A stretch of DNA of 64,000 nt from JBGSUZ01 sp964404895 (lineage in GTDB: Bacteria > Bacillota > Clostridia > Peptostreptococcales > Acidaminobacteraceae): assembly GCA_964404895.1 (NCBI GenBank), contig CAYOLV010000008.1, positions 1-64,000 on the forward strand. The letters run 5' to 3'. The notes beneath the pieces were generated by a model that was not told the origin of the DNA, ran no database searches, and saw nothing but the letters and a program-made list of their open reading frames with translations. This document shows, piece after piece, positions 8,871-16,365 of the stretch (its first letter is position 1; each line of letters starts with the position of its first letter). A program made the translations under genes and the position numbers.

Positions 8871-11800
8871 ATGAAAAAATTAAAAAGAGCAAAGGGATTA
8901 GTAGCAATCATGCTGATTTTTTGTTTATCCGTACCCTTGCTTTCAAACAGCGCGCCCGCCTTTGCAGCAACCAGCGGGGACTATGAGTATTCTGTGAATA
9001 CGGATCAATTAAGTTGTACGATTACCAAGTATGTCGGCTCGGGAGGAGAAGTAGCTATTCCATCAAACGTGGACGGCTATTCGGTTACGGCAATTGGAAA
9101 TAGTGCCTTTAAAGATATAAAAACCATTTCGAAACTTACCATTCCAAATACTGTTATCACCATTGGAGATAGTGGTTTTAAGGGTATGACGAATTTAACC
9201 AGCGTCACAATCCCAAATAGCGTCACTACTCTAGGGGATTATGCTTTTATGCTAGAAGAAAATTTGCCAACGCTGACTATTCCCAACAGTGTAACTACCA
9301 TAGGCAATCAAGCCTTTAGCAATTGTTATAAATTAGAAACTTTGAATCTTCCTAATCGATTGAAAACTTTGGGATTTGGCGCATTTACCAATTGTTGGAA
9401 AATAAAAACAATTGTACTTCCTGAGGGCCTGACCTATGTACCAAACAGCAGTTTCATGGACTGTCTTGCATTGGAAACTGTAATCATTCCCGAAAGTGTG
9501 ACCACCATTCAAGGTTGGGCTTTTCATAGAGCACCGGCATTTAAATCCTTAACCATTCCCAAAAGCGTTCAGACCATTGGCTCTGCTGCGTTTTATGACT
9601 GTAAAAAGCTCACTACTTTATATTTAAACGGGTCACCAGACTTTGACCCAAAAACATTTGGATCATTACCGACCGTAGTGATTCCTACCATCTACAGCCC
9701 GACTTTAAGTTCAGTTTCAGGTTTTACCTGTACCCCGGTGACAAGCTATAATGTTCTGGCCAGCAGTGAAGGTCATGGCGTAGTTGTTCCAAGCATTGTA
9801 AAAGGCATGGCGGGGGAAGTCGTGCATATTACGCTAACCCCTGACGCGGGATACTCGGTGGACCCAACAACACTGAAATATAATGAGGGCAGCGGTGATG
9901 TTCTTATAAATGGGACTTCATTTATTATGCCAAGTAAAGACATTACAATCAGTGGCGGGTTTATTGAAATCCCTGTTCCTAGTGTTACGACGCCAAGTGG
10001 AACCACAACAGATGCTACACCAACTTGGAGCTGGAATGATTCTACGGGCGAAAGCTATTATAGATACAAATTAAACGATGGCATATGGCAATATACTGCT
10101 GCGAATCAGCTTACCCCTTCTTCTGAACTGATGCAAGGTGCTTATACCCTATCGGTTCAAGCCATGAATGCTGGGGGAGATTGGTCCAATAGCGGAACCT
10201 CGGCAGTAAATGTACTGTCAACAGTTACCAGTGTGGTGACCACGCCTTCAGCTATATCTGTTCAAAAGGGAAATACACAGCAGTTCGGTGCTACTGTAGT
10301 GGGTACTGGAGGTCCTTTGCAAACGGTTACTTGGCAAGTGTTAGGCGGCGTATCTGGCACACAGATTACCAGCGGCGGCGCACTGAGTGTGGCTGCAAAT
10401 GAAACTGCCAGTATGTTGACAGTCAAAGCCACATCGACTCAAGATGTTTCTAAATCTGGGAATACAACTGTTGTGCTGACAGAAATTCCAATACCGCCTC
10501 CAGTGGTAGATAGTGTCCTCGTATCTCCAGGGGCGGCGACCATCCAAAAGGGTACTGTTCAAAACTTCACAGCTTTGGTAAATGGAAGCAATAACCCTTT
10601 GCAAACGGTCACTTGGAATGTTTCAGGGGGCGCAATTGGGACTCATATTACCGGTGGCGGTGCCTTAACGGTGGCTGCAAATGAAACTGCTGCTACACTG
10701 ACTGTTACAGCTACTTCTATTCAGGATGTTTCAAAATTTGGAACGGCTTCTATTATGGTGACGGATATTCCAATACCTCCACTGCCAGCAGTGGATACCT
10801 ATCCTCTCATTATAACGTCTGGAACAGGGGGGCATATTACAATTGGAACAATGGGGCAGTATGTATCGGGGGCAGCCATTGAAATTGTGGCAACACCTGA
10901 CTCCAATTATAGTTTTAAAGGTTGGGTCTCTACGGGAGGTGGCAGTTTTGGAAACGCAGCAAATGCCAGCACCACTTTTATTATGCCGGCAGCACCGACC
11001 ACCCTCACTGCTCAATTTATCTATAGTGGCGCAAACTCAGGTGGTTCAGGAGATTCAGGTGGTTCAGGAGAATTAGACGAAAAGCCTCAAAAAAATAAGG
11101 CTGATAAGGCAGATAAGACAGATAAAGTAGGTGGCACCTCTGCAGCGACCTCTGTTACCATACCAGTTTATACTGCAACAGTGAGTAGCGGAACAGCAAC
11201 ATCATCTTTGGCAATAGCAGTTGACTTGAAAAAGGGTATTGCGACCATATCTTTAGACAAACAACAAGGCAGCGTCATTGCAAGTGGTGGGAAATTAGTC
11301 ATTTCTGTACCTGCTATCAATGGGATTGCGGCTTACACCCTTTGGGTTCCAAAAAACTATCTCAGTGTTTCTAAGGGGACGGGCCAATTAGTATTCTCTA
11401 CTCAGTACGGAGTCGTATCCCTTCCATCCAATATGCTGGCAGGATTAACTGCTGCAGAAGGTCAGCAAGCAGAACTGACGATCAGTCAAGGGAATAAATC
11501 AAAATTGACTAATGTTGCAAGAGATGCCATCGGAGAGAGACCTCTGGCTGGATTTGAAGTCAAGATAGACGGAAAAGAAATAAAATGGAACAACCCTAAT
11601 GCCCCAGTTGAAATTTCCTTGCCTTATATACCTAAGGAAGAAGAGCTTAGAAAAACTGAAAACCTTGTGATTTGGTATATAGACGATAAGGGTAATGCGG
11701 CGGCAGTCCCAAGTGGGAAGTATGAAAAATCTTCACAAGCGGTAACTTTTAAAACCATTCACTTTAGCCAGTATGGCATAGGTTTCAAGTCTGGTGCGTT

Positions 11801-12338
11801 TAAAGATGTTCCGCAGAATGCGTGGTATAAAAAAGCGGTAGATTTTATTGGGGCTAGAGAAATTGCTGTTGGTTCTGGTGATGGTCGTTTCAACCCTGAG
11901 GCAAAGTTAACCCGTGGTGAATTCCTTGTCATGTTGATGAAAGCTTACGGCATAAGTCCAGCGGCAAATAGCACGGGTAACTTCTCAGATGCAGGGAATA
12001 CCTATTATACGCCTTATCTTGGCGCGGCAAAGACACTCGGGATTGCTCATGGAAATGGAAATAATCTTTTTACCCCTAATCAAGCCATTACAAGACAAGA
12101 GGTTTTTGTGATGCTCTATAACCTTCTAAAAGTGATGGAGCAGCTGCCTAAGGCGACATCTGAAAAGACGGTTGAAAATTTCTCCGATGCGAAAGAGTTA
12201 GATTCCTGGGCGGTGGAAGCGATGGGTGCATTGGTTCAAAGTGGAACCATCAGCGGAAACAATGGCAAGCTCTCGCCAGAAGAAGCTGCCACTAGAGCAC
12301 AAATGGCTCAATTGTTATATAATTTATTGTCAAAATAA
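8871..12338 (+). CDS. Secreted multidomain surface protein: leucine-rich repeats, Ig-like repeats, three SLH domains
   Basis: An 1155-residue exported protein. A signal peptide occupies ~1-33 (KKLKRAK, hydrophobic core, AFA-A site). Residues ~45-290 are BspA/TpLRR-type leucine-rich repeats with recurring LTIPNSVTTIG-like units. Next come an InlB-like repeat (~300-365), an Ig-like segment (~370-450), two tandem Big_2-like repeats (~455-545 and ~550-640, each opening with AISVQKG or AATIQKG) and a second InlB-like repeat (~650-720). A Gly/Ser- and Lys/Asp-rich linker (~725-765) leads to a beta-rich domain. Three SLH domains (~980-1155) would bind secondary cell-wall polymer. It is probably an adhesin or S-layer-associated protein. 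It is divergent from a MalT-type regulator and followed by a terminator, so it looks like a self-contained regulated surface locus. Confidence 0.88.
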   Translation: MKKLKRAKGLVAIMLIFCLSVPLLSNSAPAFAATSGDYEYSVNTDQLSCTITKYVGSGGEVAIPSNVDGYSVTAIGNSAFKDIKTISKLTIPNTVITIGDSGFKGMTNLTSVTIPNSVTTLGDYAFMLEENLPTLTIPNSVTTIGNQAFSNCYKLETLNLPNRLKTLGFGAFTNCWKIKTIVLPEGLTYVPNSSFMDCLALETVIIPESVTTIQGWAFHRAPAFKSLTIPKSVQTIGSAAFYDCKKLTTLYLNGSPDFDPKTFGSLPTVVIPTIYSPTLSSVSGFTCTPVTSYNVLASSEGHGVVVPSIVKGMAGEVVHITLTPDAGYSVDPTTLKYNEGSGDVLINGTSFIMPSKDITISGGFIEIPVPSVTTPSGTTTDATPTWSWNDSTGESYYRYKLNDGIWQYTAANQLTPSSELMQGAYTLSVQAMNAGGDWSNSGTSAVNVLSTVTSVVTTPSAISVQKGNTQQFGATVVGTGGPLQTVTWQVLGGVSGTQITSGGALSVAANETASMLTVKATSTQDVSKSGNTTVVLTEIPIPPPVVDSVLVSPGAATIQKGTVQNFTALVNGSNNPLQTVTWNVSGGAIGTHITGGGALTVAANETAATLTVTATSIQDVSKFGTASIMVTDIPIPPLPAVDTYPLIITSGTGGHITIGTMGQYVSGAAIEIVATPDSNYSFKGWVSTGGGSFGNAANASTTFIMPAAPTTLTAQFIYSGANSGGSGDSGGSGELDEKPQKNKADKADKTDKVGGTSAATSVTIPVYTATVSSGTATSSLAIAVDLKKGIATISLDKQQGSVIASGGKLVISVPAINGIAAYTLWVPKNYLSVSKGTGQLVFSTQYGVVSLPSNMLAGLTAAEGQQAELTISQGNKSKLTNVARDAIGERPLAGFEVKIDGKEIKWNNPNAPVEISLPYIPKEEELRKTENLVIWYIDDKGNAAAVPSGKYEKSSQAVTFKTIHFSQYGIGFKSGAFKDVPQNAWYKKAVDFIGAREIAVGSGDGRFNPEAKLTRGEFLVMLMKAYGISPAANSTGNFSDAGNTYYTPYLGAAKTLGIAHGNGNNLFTPNQAITRQEVFVMLYNLLKVMEQLPKATSEKTVENFSDAKELDSWAVEAMGALVQSGTISGNNGKLSPEEAATRAQMAQLLYNLLSK

Positions 12339-12367
12339 CGAACTTTCTTTTAAAATTAAGCAAATTT

Positions 12368-12406
12368 AAAAAGACTTCTAGCCTTACGGGTTTTAAGTCT
12401 TTTTTT
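12368..12406 (+). terminator. Rho-independent terminator
   Basis: A-rich stem ending AGACTT (to 12377) pairs with AAGTCT (12395-12400) and runs into seven T residues. It ends the surface-protein transcript. Confidence 0.85.
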
Positions 12407-12423
12407 AGTGGTATTTATAAAAA

Positions 12424-12472
12424 GGGGACAGGGGACATTGGCGCTTAGAATTTAAATAATTTAAATATTCTA
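12424..12472. repeat. GGGGACA doublet followed by an AT-rich palindrome
   Basis: Two adjacent GGGGACA units (12424-12437) are followed by an imperfect inverted repeat, TAGAATTTAAAT (12446-12457) against ATTTAAATATTCTA (12459-12472). The layout resembles intergenic sequences left near IS200-like elements, but no transposase is present, so the assignment is weak. The rest of the gap to 12619 holds only a 6-bp hairpin TTTGGC/GCCAAA (12544-12549/12558-12563). Confidence 0.3.
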
Positions 12473-12619
12473 AATTTTTAATTTATTTAAAGAAGGTATT
12501 TCAAAATCCATATCGAATTACCTAATCAGTGACATCTGGTTCCTTTGGCAGTTTATCGCCAAAACAAATGTTGGTTTCTTCTATCACACAATCTAAATGA
12601 GGAAGCGAGGAAAAGGATT

Positions 12620-14701
12620 ATGAAAAATTACAGCGTGGATCGTATTCGCAACATAGCCTTATTAGGTCATGGAGGCTCGGGTAAGACGACTTTGGTCGAG
12701 GCCATTGTCAATACACTTGGCATTACTAAACGTATGGGTAAGGTTTCAGAAGGAAACACCATTTCCGATTTTGATAAAGAAGAAATTTTTAGACAGTTTT
12801 CTATTGGAACAGCAGTGGTTCCAGTTGAATGGAACAATTCAAAATACAACTTTTTAGACACGCCAGGTTATTTTGACTTCGTAGGCGATGTCTTCAGTGC
12901 CCTCAGAGTCGCAGGTGGCGCAGTTATTTTGATGGATGCCACTTCTGGCATTGAAGTTGGAACTGAGAAAGCGTGGACGTTCACAGAAAAACGTGACATG
13001 CCGAAAATCATTTTCATTAATAAAATGGAAAAAGAGAACGTGGATTATGTGAAGTTGATCCGCGAACTGAAAGATAAATTTGGTAAGAAAGTAGCGCCAT
13101 TCTGTATTCCTCTCGGGGAAGACAACGATTTCAGAGGCTTTATCAATATTGTTGATATGATTGGCAGAGAGTTTAATGGGACAGAGTGCGTGGACTGCGC
13201 AGTGCCAGGTAATGTAGAACCTAGAATCAAACCTTTCAGAGATTTGCTCATTGAAGCTGTTGCTGAAAGCGATGAATCTTTGATGGAAAAATACTTTAAC
13301 GGCGAAGAATTCACATTGGAAGAAATTCACGCAGGGCTTAGAAAAGGCGTTATCAACAATGACATCGTGCCAGTTATCATAGGTTCGGCAGAAAAGAAAA
13401 TTGGTATACACACCTTGCTCAACATGATCTATGACTACTTGCCAACCCCAAAAGAAATGGATCACGGAAAAGTGGAAGGTATTAATCCTGATACTGAAAA
13501 AGAGGAAGTCCGCGTGATTGAGGATTCTGAACCTTTATCGGCATTTGTTTTTAAAACCATTGTCGACCCATTTGTAGGTAAAATTTCTTTATTTAAAGTG
13601 TACTCGGGCAAGTTCACCAAAGACACAGAAGTCCTCAATGCCAATAAGGACGAGTATGAAAAAGTGGGACCTGTATTCCTCGTTCGTGGGAAGTCACAAG
13701 TTGAAGTAGACTACGTCAACTCAGGCGATATTGGGGCAACGGCGAAACTTCAATTAACAGAAACCGGAGATACCCTTTGCGATAAAGCGAAACCGATTAA
13801 ATACGAAGGCATCAACTTCCCAAGACCTTGTCTCTACATGGCAGTGGAACCTAAGGAAAAAGGAGACGAAGAAAAAATTGGAACCTCTTTACACCGCCTA
13901 ACCGATGAAGATCCTTCTTTTACCGTGGTTAGAAATCATGAAACCAAACAACTTTTGATTGGTGGTCAAGGCACTATGCAGCTTGGGGTACTGGTCAATA
14001 AATTAAAGAATATCTTCAAAGTGGAAGTAAACATGGTTGAGCAGAAGATTGCTTACAGAGAAACCATCAAAGGTTCTGCCACAGTTCAAGGCAGACACAA
14101 GAAACAATCAGGAGGCGCAGGGCAATATGGAGACGTTCACGTCGCTTTTGAGCATTCCACAGAGCCGTTCATCTTCGAAGAAAAGATTTTTGGCGGTTCA
14201 GTGCCTAGACAGTATGTGCCTGCCGTTGAGAAGGGACTCAGGGAATCACTTGAGAAAGGGATTTTAGCAGGGTACCCAGTGGTTAATGTAAAGGCCACCT
14301 TAGTCGATGGTTCTTATCATGACGTAGACTCTAATGAAATGGCATTTAAAATGGCAGCCCACTTAGCTTTTAGAAAAGGTATGGAAATGGCTAAACCCGT
14401 TCTCTTAGAGCCAATTGTTAGAATTGAAATCTATATCCCAGACGAGTTCATGGGTGACATCATGGGGGACATGAACAAGCGCCGTGGCAGAATTATGGGC
14501 ATGGAACCTCATGAAACAGGCTTCCAAAAAGTCATGGCTGAAGCCCCTGAGGCAGAAATGTTTAAGTACGCCACAGACCTCAGATCTATGACCCAAGCCA
14601 GAGGTTGGTTCAACATGGAATTTGCGAGATACGACGAAGTGCCAATGCAAATTGCCATCAAAATTGTTGAGGAAGCTAAACAACACGATAAAAACGAATA
14701 A
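12620..14701 (+). CDS. Elongation factor G-like translational GTPase (second EF-G paralogue)
   Basis: A 693-residue EF-G-like protein distinct from the canonical FusA at 47815. It has P-loop GHGGSGKTT (16-24), G3 DTPGYFDF and G4-like NKME where canonical EF-G has NKMD. The switch I signature RGITI is replaced by RQFSI. Domains II-V follow in EF-G order. The family occurs in Clostridia and Thermotoga-type bacteria and its role in translocation or ribosome recycling is unsettled. ATG 12620 is chosen because GAGGAAGCGAGGAAAAGG lies just upstream and MKNYSVDRIRNIAL matches family starts; an earlier in-frame start at 12545 has no ribosome site. It is flanked by terminators and stands alone. Confidence 0.86.
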   Translation: MKNYSVDRIRNIALLGHGGSGKTTLVEAIVNTLGITKRMGKVSEGNTISDFDKEEIFRQFSIGTAVVPVEWNNSKYNFLDTPGYFDFVGDVFSALRVAGGAVILMDATSGIEVGTEKAWTFTEKRDMPKIIFINKMEKENVDYVKLIRELKDKFGKKVAPFCIPLGEDNDFRGFINIVDMIGREFNGTECVDCAVPGNVEPRIKPFRDLLIEAVAESDESLMEKYFNGEEFTLEEIHAGLRKGVINNDIVPVIIGSAEKKIGIHTLLNMIYDYLPTPKEMDHGKVEGINPDTEKEEVRVIEDSEPLSAFVFKTIVDPFVGKISLFKVYSGKFTKDTEVLNANKDEYEKVGPVFLVRGKSQVEVDYVNSGDIGATAKLQLTETGDTLCDKAKPIKYEGINFPRPCLYMAVEPKEKGDEEKIGTSLHRLTDEDPSFTVVRNHETKQLLIGGQGTMQLGVLVNKLKNIFKVEVNMVEQKIAYRETIKGSATVQGRHKKQSGGAGQYGDVHVAFEHSTEPFIFEEKIFGGSVPRQYVPAVEKGLRESLEKGILAGYPVVNVKATLVDGSYHDVDSNEMAFKMAAHLAFRKGMEMAKPVLLEPIVRIEIYIPDEFMGDIMGDMNKRRGRIMGMEPHETGFQKVMAEAPEAEMFKYATDLRSMTQARGWFNMEFARYDEVPMQIAIKIVEEAKQHDKNE

Positions 14702-14726
14702 AAATATTGCTATAAGCTGATGAATA

Positions 14727-14763
14727 CAAAATCCCTCCCATTGATTGCGGAGGGATTTTGTTT
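14727..14763 (+). terminator. Rho-independent terminator
   Basis: A perfect 12-bp stem CAAAATCCCTCC/GGAGGGATTTTG (14727-14738/14749-14760) followed by TTT. It separates the EF-G-like gene from the mcsA-clpC operon. A TATAAT lies at 14784-14789 shortly after, the probable -10 for that operon, without a good -35. Confidence 0.88.
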
Positions 14764-14834
14764 AGTGACAGACCCAAATGAGCTATAATAGAGATAAGCA
14801 TACAAACGCTAGAAGCGAGAAGGAGACGAGGTCA

Positions 14835-15350
14835 GTGAATTGTCAAAAATGCGGTATAAAAAAAGGTCAGATCCAAGTGACCCGTTTAATTGAAGGAACC
14901 CTGAAGGAAATTTTATTGTGCGATGAATGCCTCCGAGAAGAAATGCAGGCACAAAACGAATCGTTGCAAACCCCTAATTATATGCTGACCGCTATTTTAG
15001 ACGCCGTCAGTCAATCTGCAATACCAGTCAATTGGATTAGAACCACTTCTTGCAGCAAATGCGGCATGACCTTTGGGATGTATCGCGAAATTGGGAAAAT
15101 GGGTTGCAGTACCTGTTACCAGACGTTTTCAGACCGACTGGAAAGAGTCCTCATCAATTGGCATGGGCACAGCGTTCATGTGGGAAAACGCCCCAATAAT
15201 GGCATTTTGGATTTGGCAGAAAAGGAAGAAATTCAAAAGATGCACAAAGCGTTGAATGAGGCTGTTCATAGAGAAGCATTCGAGGAAGCGGCGAGACTGA
15301 GAGACTTAATTATGGCACTGGAAAAGCAGGTGGACGCAGATGGCAAATAA
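14835..15350 (+). CDS. mcsA: McsA-like zinc-binding protein with UVR domain
   Basis: McsA normally activates the McsB arginine kinase and helps control CtsR and ClpC. From GTG 14835 (AGGAG at 14821-14825) the protein is 171 residues starting MNCQKCG, the usual family start; a longer reading from 14778 would add an unlikely 19-residue leader. Two pairs of zinc ligands are visible in each half: CQKC with CDEC, and CSKC with CSTC. The C-terminus has a UVR motif (EEAARLRDLI) like that in UvrB/UvrC and ClpC. It overlaps the mcsB-like gene by 11 bp. In Bacillus the first gene of this operon is ctsR; none is present here, since the preceding gene ends at a terminator. Confidence 0.88.
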   Translation: MNCQKCGIKKGQIQVTRLIEGTLKEILLCDECLREEMQAQNESLQTPNYMLTAILDAVSQSAIPVNWIRTTSCSKCGMTFGMYREIGKMGCSTCYQTFSDRLERVLINWHGHSVHVGKRPNNGILDLAEKEEIQKMHKALNEAVHREAFEEAARLRDLIMALEKQVDADGK

Positions 15351-16362
15351 AAGGGAATATGCACTGGGCGTCTGTATGATTAAACGCTTAAAACTGACTC
15401 GAAATTTAAGTGGAGAATCCTTTACAGCCGCCATGACTACAGAGGACTCTAAGCGCATCAAGGCTCAAATCAGTGAGCAGCTTAAATTTATGGAAATTAT
15501 GACACCTTTCAAGTTAAGAGAAGTGTCCTTAGACAATAGATGGATTCAACAAGTTTTCTATCATGAAGGGTTGCTGATGGCAGACCCCCTTCGCGGCAAC
15601 TTAGAGATTGGCATTTTAAGATCGGAACAAGAAGATTTACAAATCAGCATCAATGATCTTGACCATTTGCGCATGACACTCAGCAGTCAAAATCAGAGTT
15701 TTGACGAACTGTGGCAGAGACTGGATTTGCTAGACGATGGCATTGCTAACCGTATGGAACTGGCCTACATGGAGCCTTTTGGCTACCTTACCTCTAAAAT
15801 TGAGCAATTGGGAACAGGACTTAACGGAGAAGCAATACTCCATTTACCCGCGCTGAAAAAGACCGGTTTTATTGGAAGTCTTTCTGAGTCTATGGGGGCT
15901 ATTGGGGTTCAAATTCGTCCCTACAAAGGGGATTTCTATACCGTGTACAATACAGTGACATTGGGGCGGCAGGAAATGGAAATTGCCTTGCTCCTCGATC
16001 AAGTCGTTGAAAAACTAGCTGAAAGAGAATGGGCGGGTCGAGAAACGTTATGGGCTTCAGAAGGATTGAAGCTGAGAGATCAGATTGGTAGAAGTTTTGG
16101 GATTTGCCAATACGGCGGACAAATTGAAGAAGAGGAAGGCATCGACTGTCTGTCCCACTTAATTTTGGGAGATCGCTATGGTGTAATCCAGTCAGAAGAA
16201 GGTATTGAAGCTGCCACTGAGAGATGGCAAAAGTTATTGCTTCAAGTCAGCGATGTGAAAATTGACGCAGATGCAGGCAAAAATCTCAGCCCAAGGGAGC
16301 GACATGCTAAACGCAGTGAGATTCTAAATCAAATACATCAATATTGGTATTGGAGGGGGTAA
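15340..16362 (+). CDS. mcsB: McsB-like guanido-kinase homologue lacking active-site motifs (probable pseudokinase)
   Basis: The 340-residue protein aligns with the protein-arginine kinase McsB over its length (RNLSGESF, FGYLTS, LGTG, ILHLPALKKTG, TLGRQEMEI) and lies in mcsB's place between mcsA and clpC. The catalytic features are missing, however. The N-terminus is ~20 residues short and SSRxRLARN reads IKRLKLTRN. The NEEDH motif reads NDLDH (105-109), losing both glutamates. The CPTN cysteine is replaced by Lys 153. The glycine-rich YGEGSEAxGN loop is reduced to YKGDFYTVYN (~195-204). The phospho-arginine pocket RDxxRA reads RHAKRS (321-326). It therefore probably does not phosphorylate arginine and may serve as a scaffold or ClpC adaptor. 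AGGTGG six bases before ATG 15340 supports the start. The frame is intact, so this is not a simple pseudogene. Confidence 0.85.
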   Translation: MANKREYALGVCMIKRLKLTRNLSGESFTAAMTTEDSKRIKAQISEQLKFMEIMTPFKLREVSLDNRWIQQVFYHEGLLMADPLRGNLEIGILRSEQEDLQISINDLDHLRMTLSSQNQSFDELWQRLDLLDDGIANRMELAYMEPFGYLTSKIEQLGTGLNGEAILHLPALKKTGFIGSLSESMGAIGVQIRPYKGDFYTVYNTVTLGRQEMEIALLLDQVVEKLAEREWAGRETLWASEGLKLRDQIGRSFGICQYGGQIEEEEGIDCLSHLILGDRYGVIQSEEGIEAATERWQKLLLQVSDVKIDADAGKNLSPRERHAKRSEILNQIHQYWYWRG

Positions 16363-16365
16363 ATT

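Noticed and set aside
12424..12472. Remnant of an IS200-like element.
   Set aside because: Only a GGGGACA doublet and an AT-rich palindrome are present; with no transposase or defined ends it cannot be called as a mobile element.
12854..13465. A long minus-strand reading frame (203 codons) inside the EF-G-like gene.
   Set aside because: It lies antisense to a well-conserved GTPase gene, has no ribosome site and its translation is Phe/His-rich, as expected of a shadow frame.
14761..14834. CtsR operator or CIRCE element ahead of mcsA.
   Set aside because: No GGTCAAA-type tandem heptads or TTAGCACTC/GAGTGCTAA repeat is present; only a TATAAT without a good -35.
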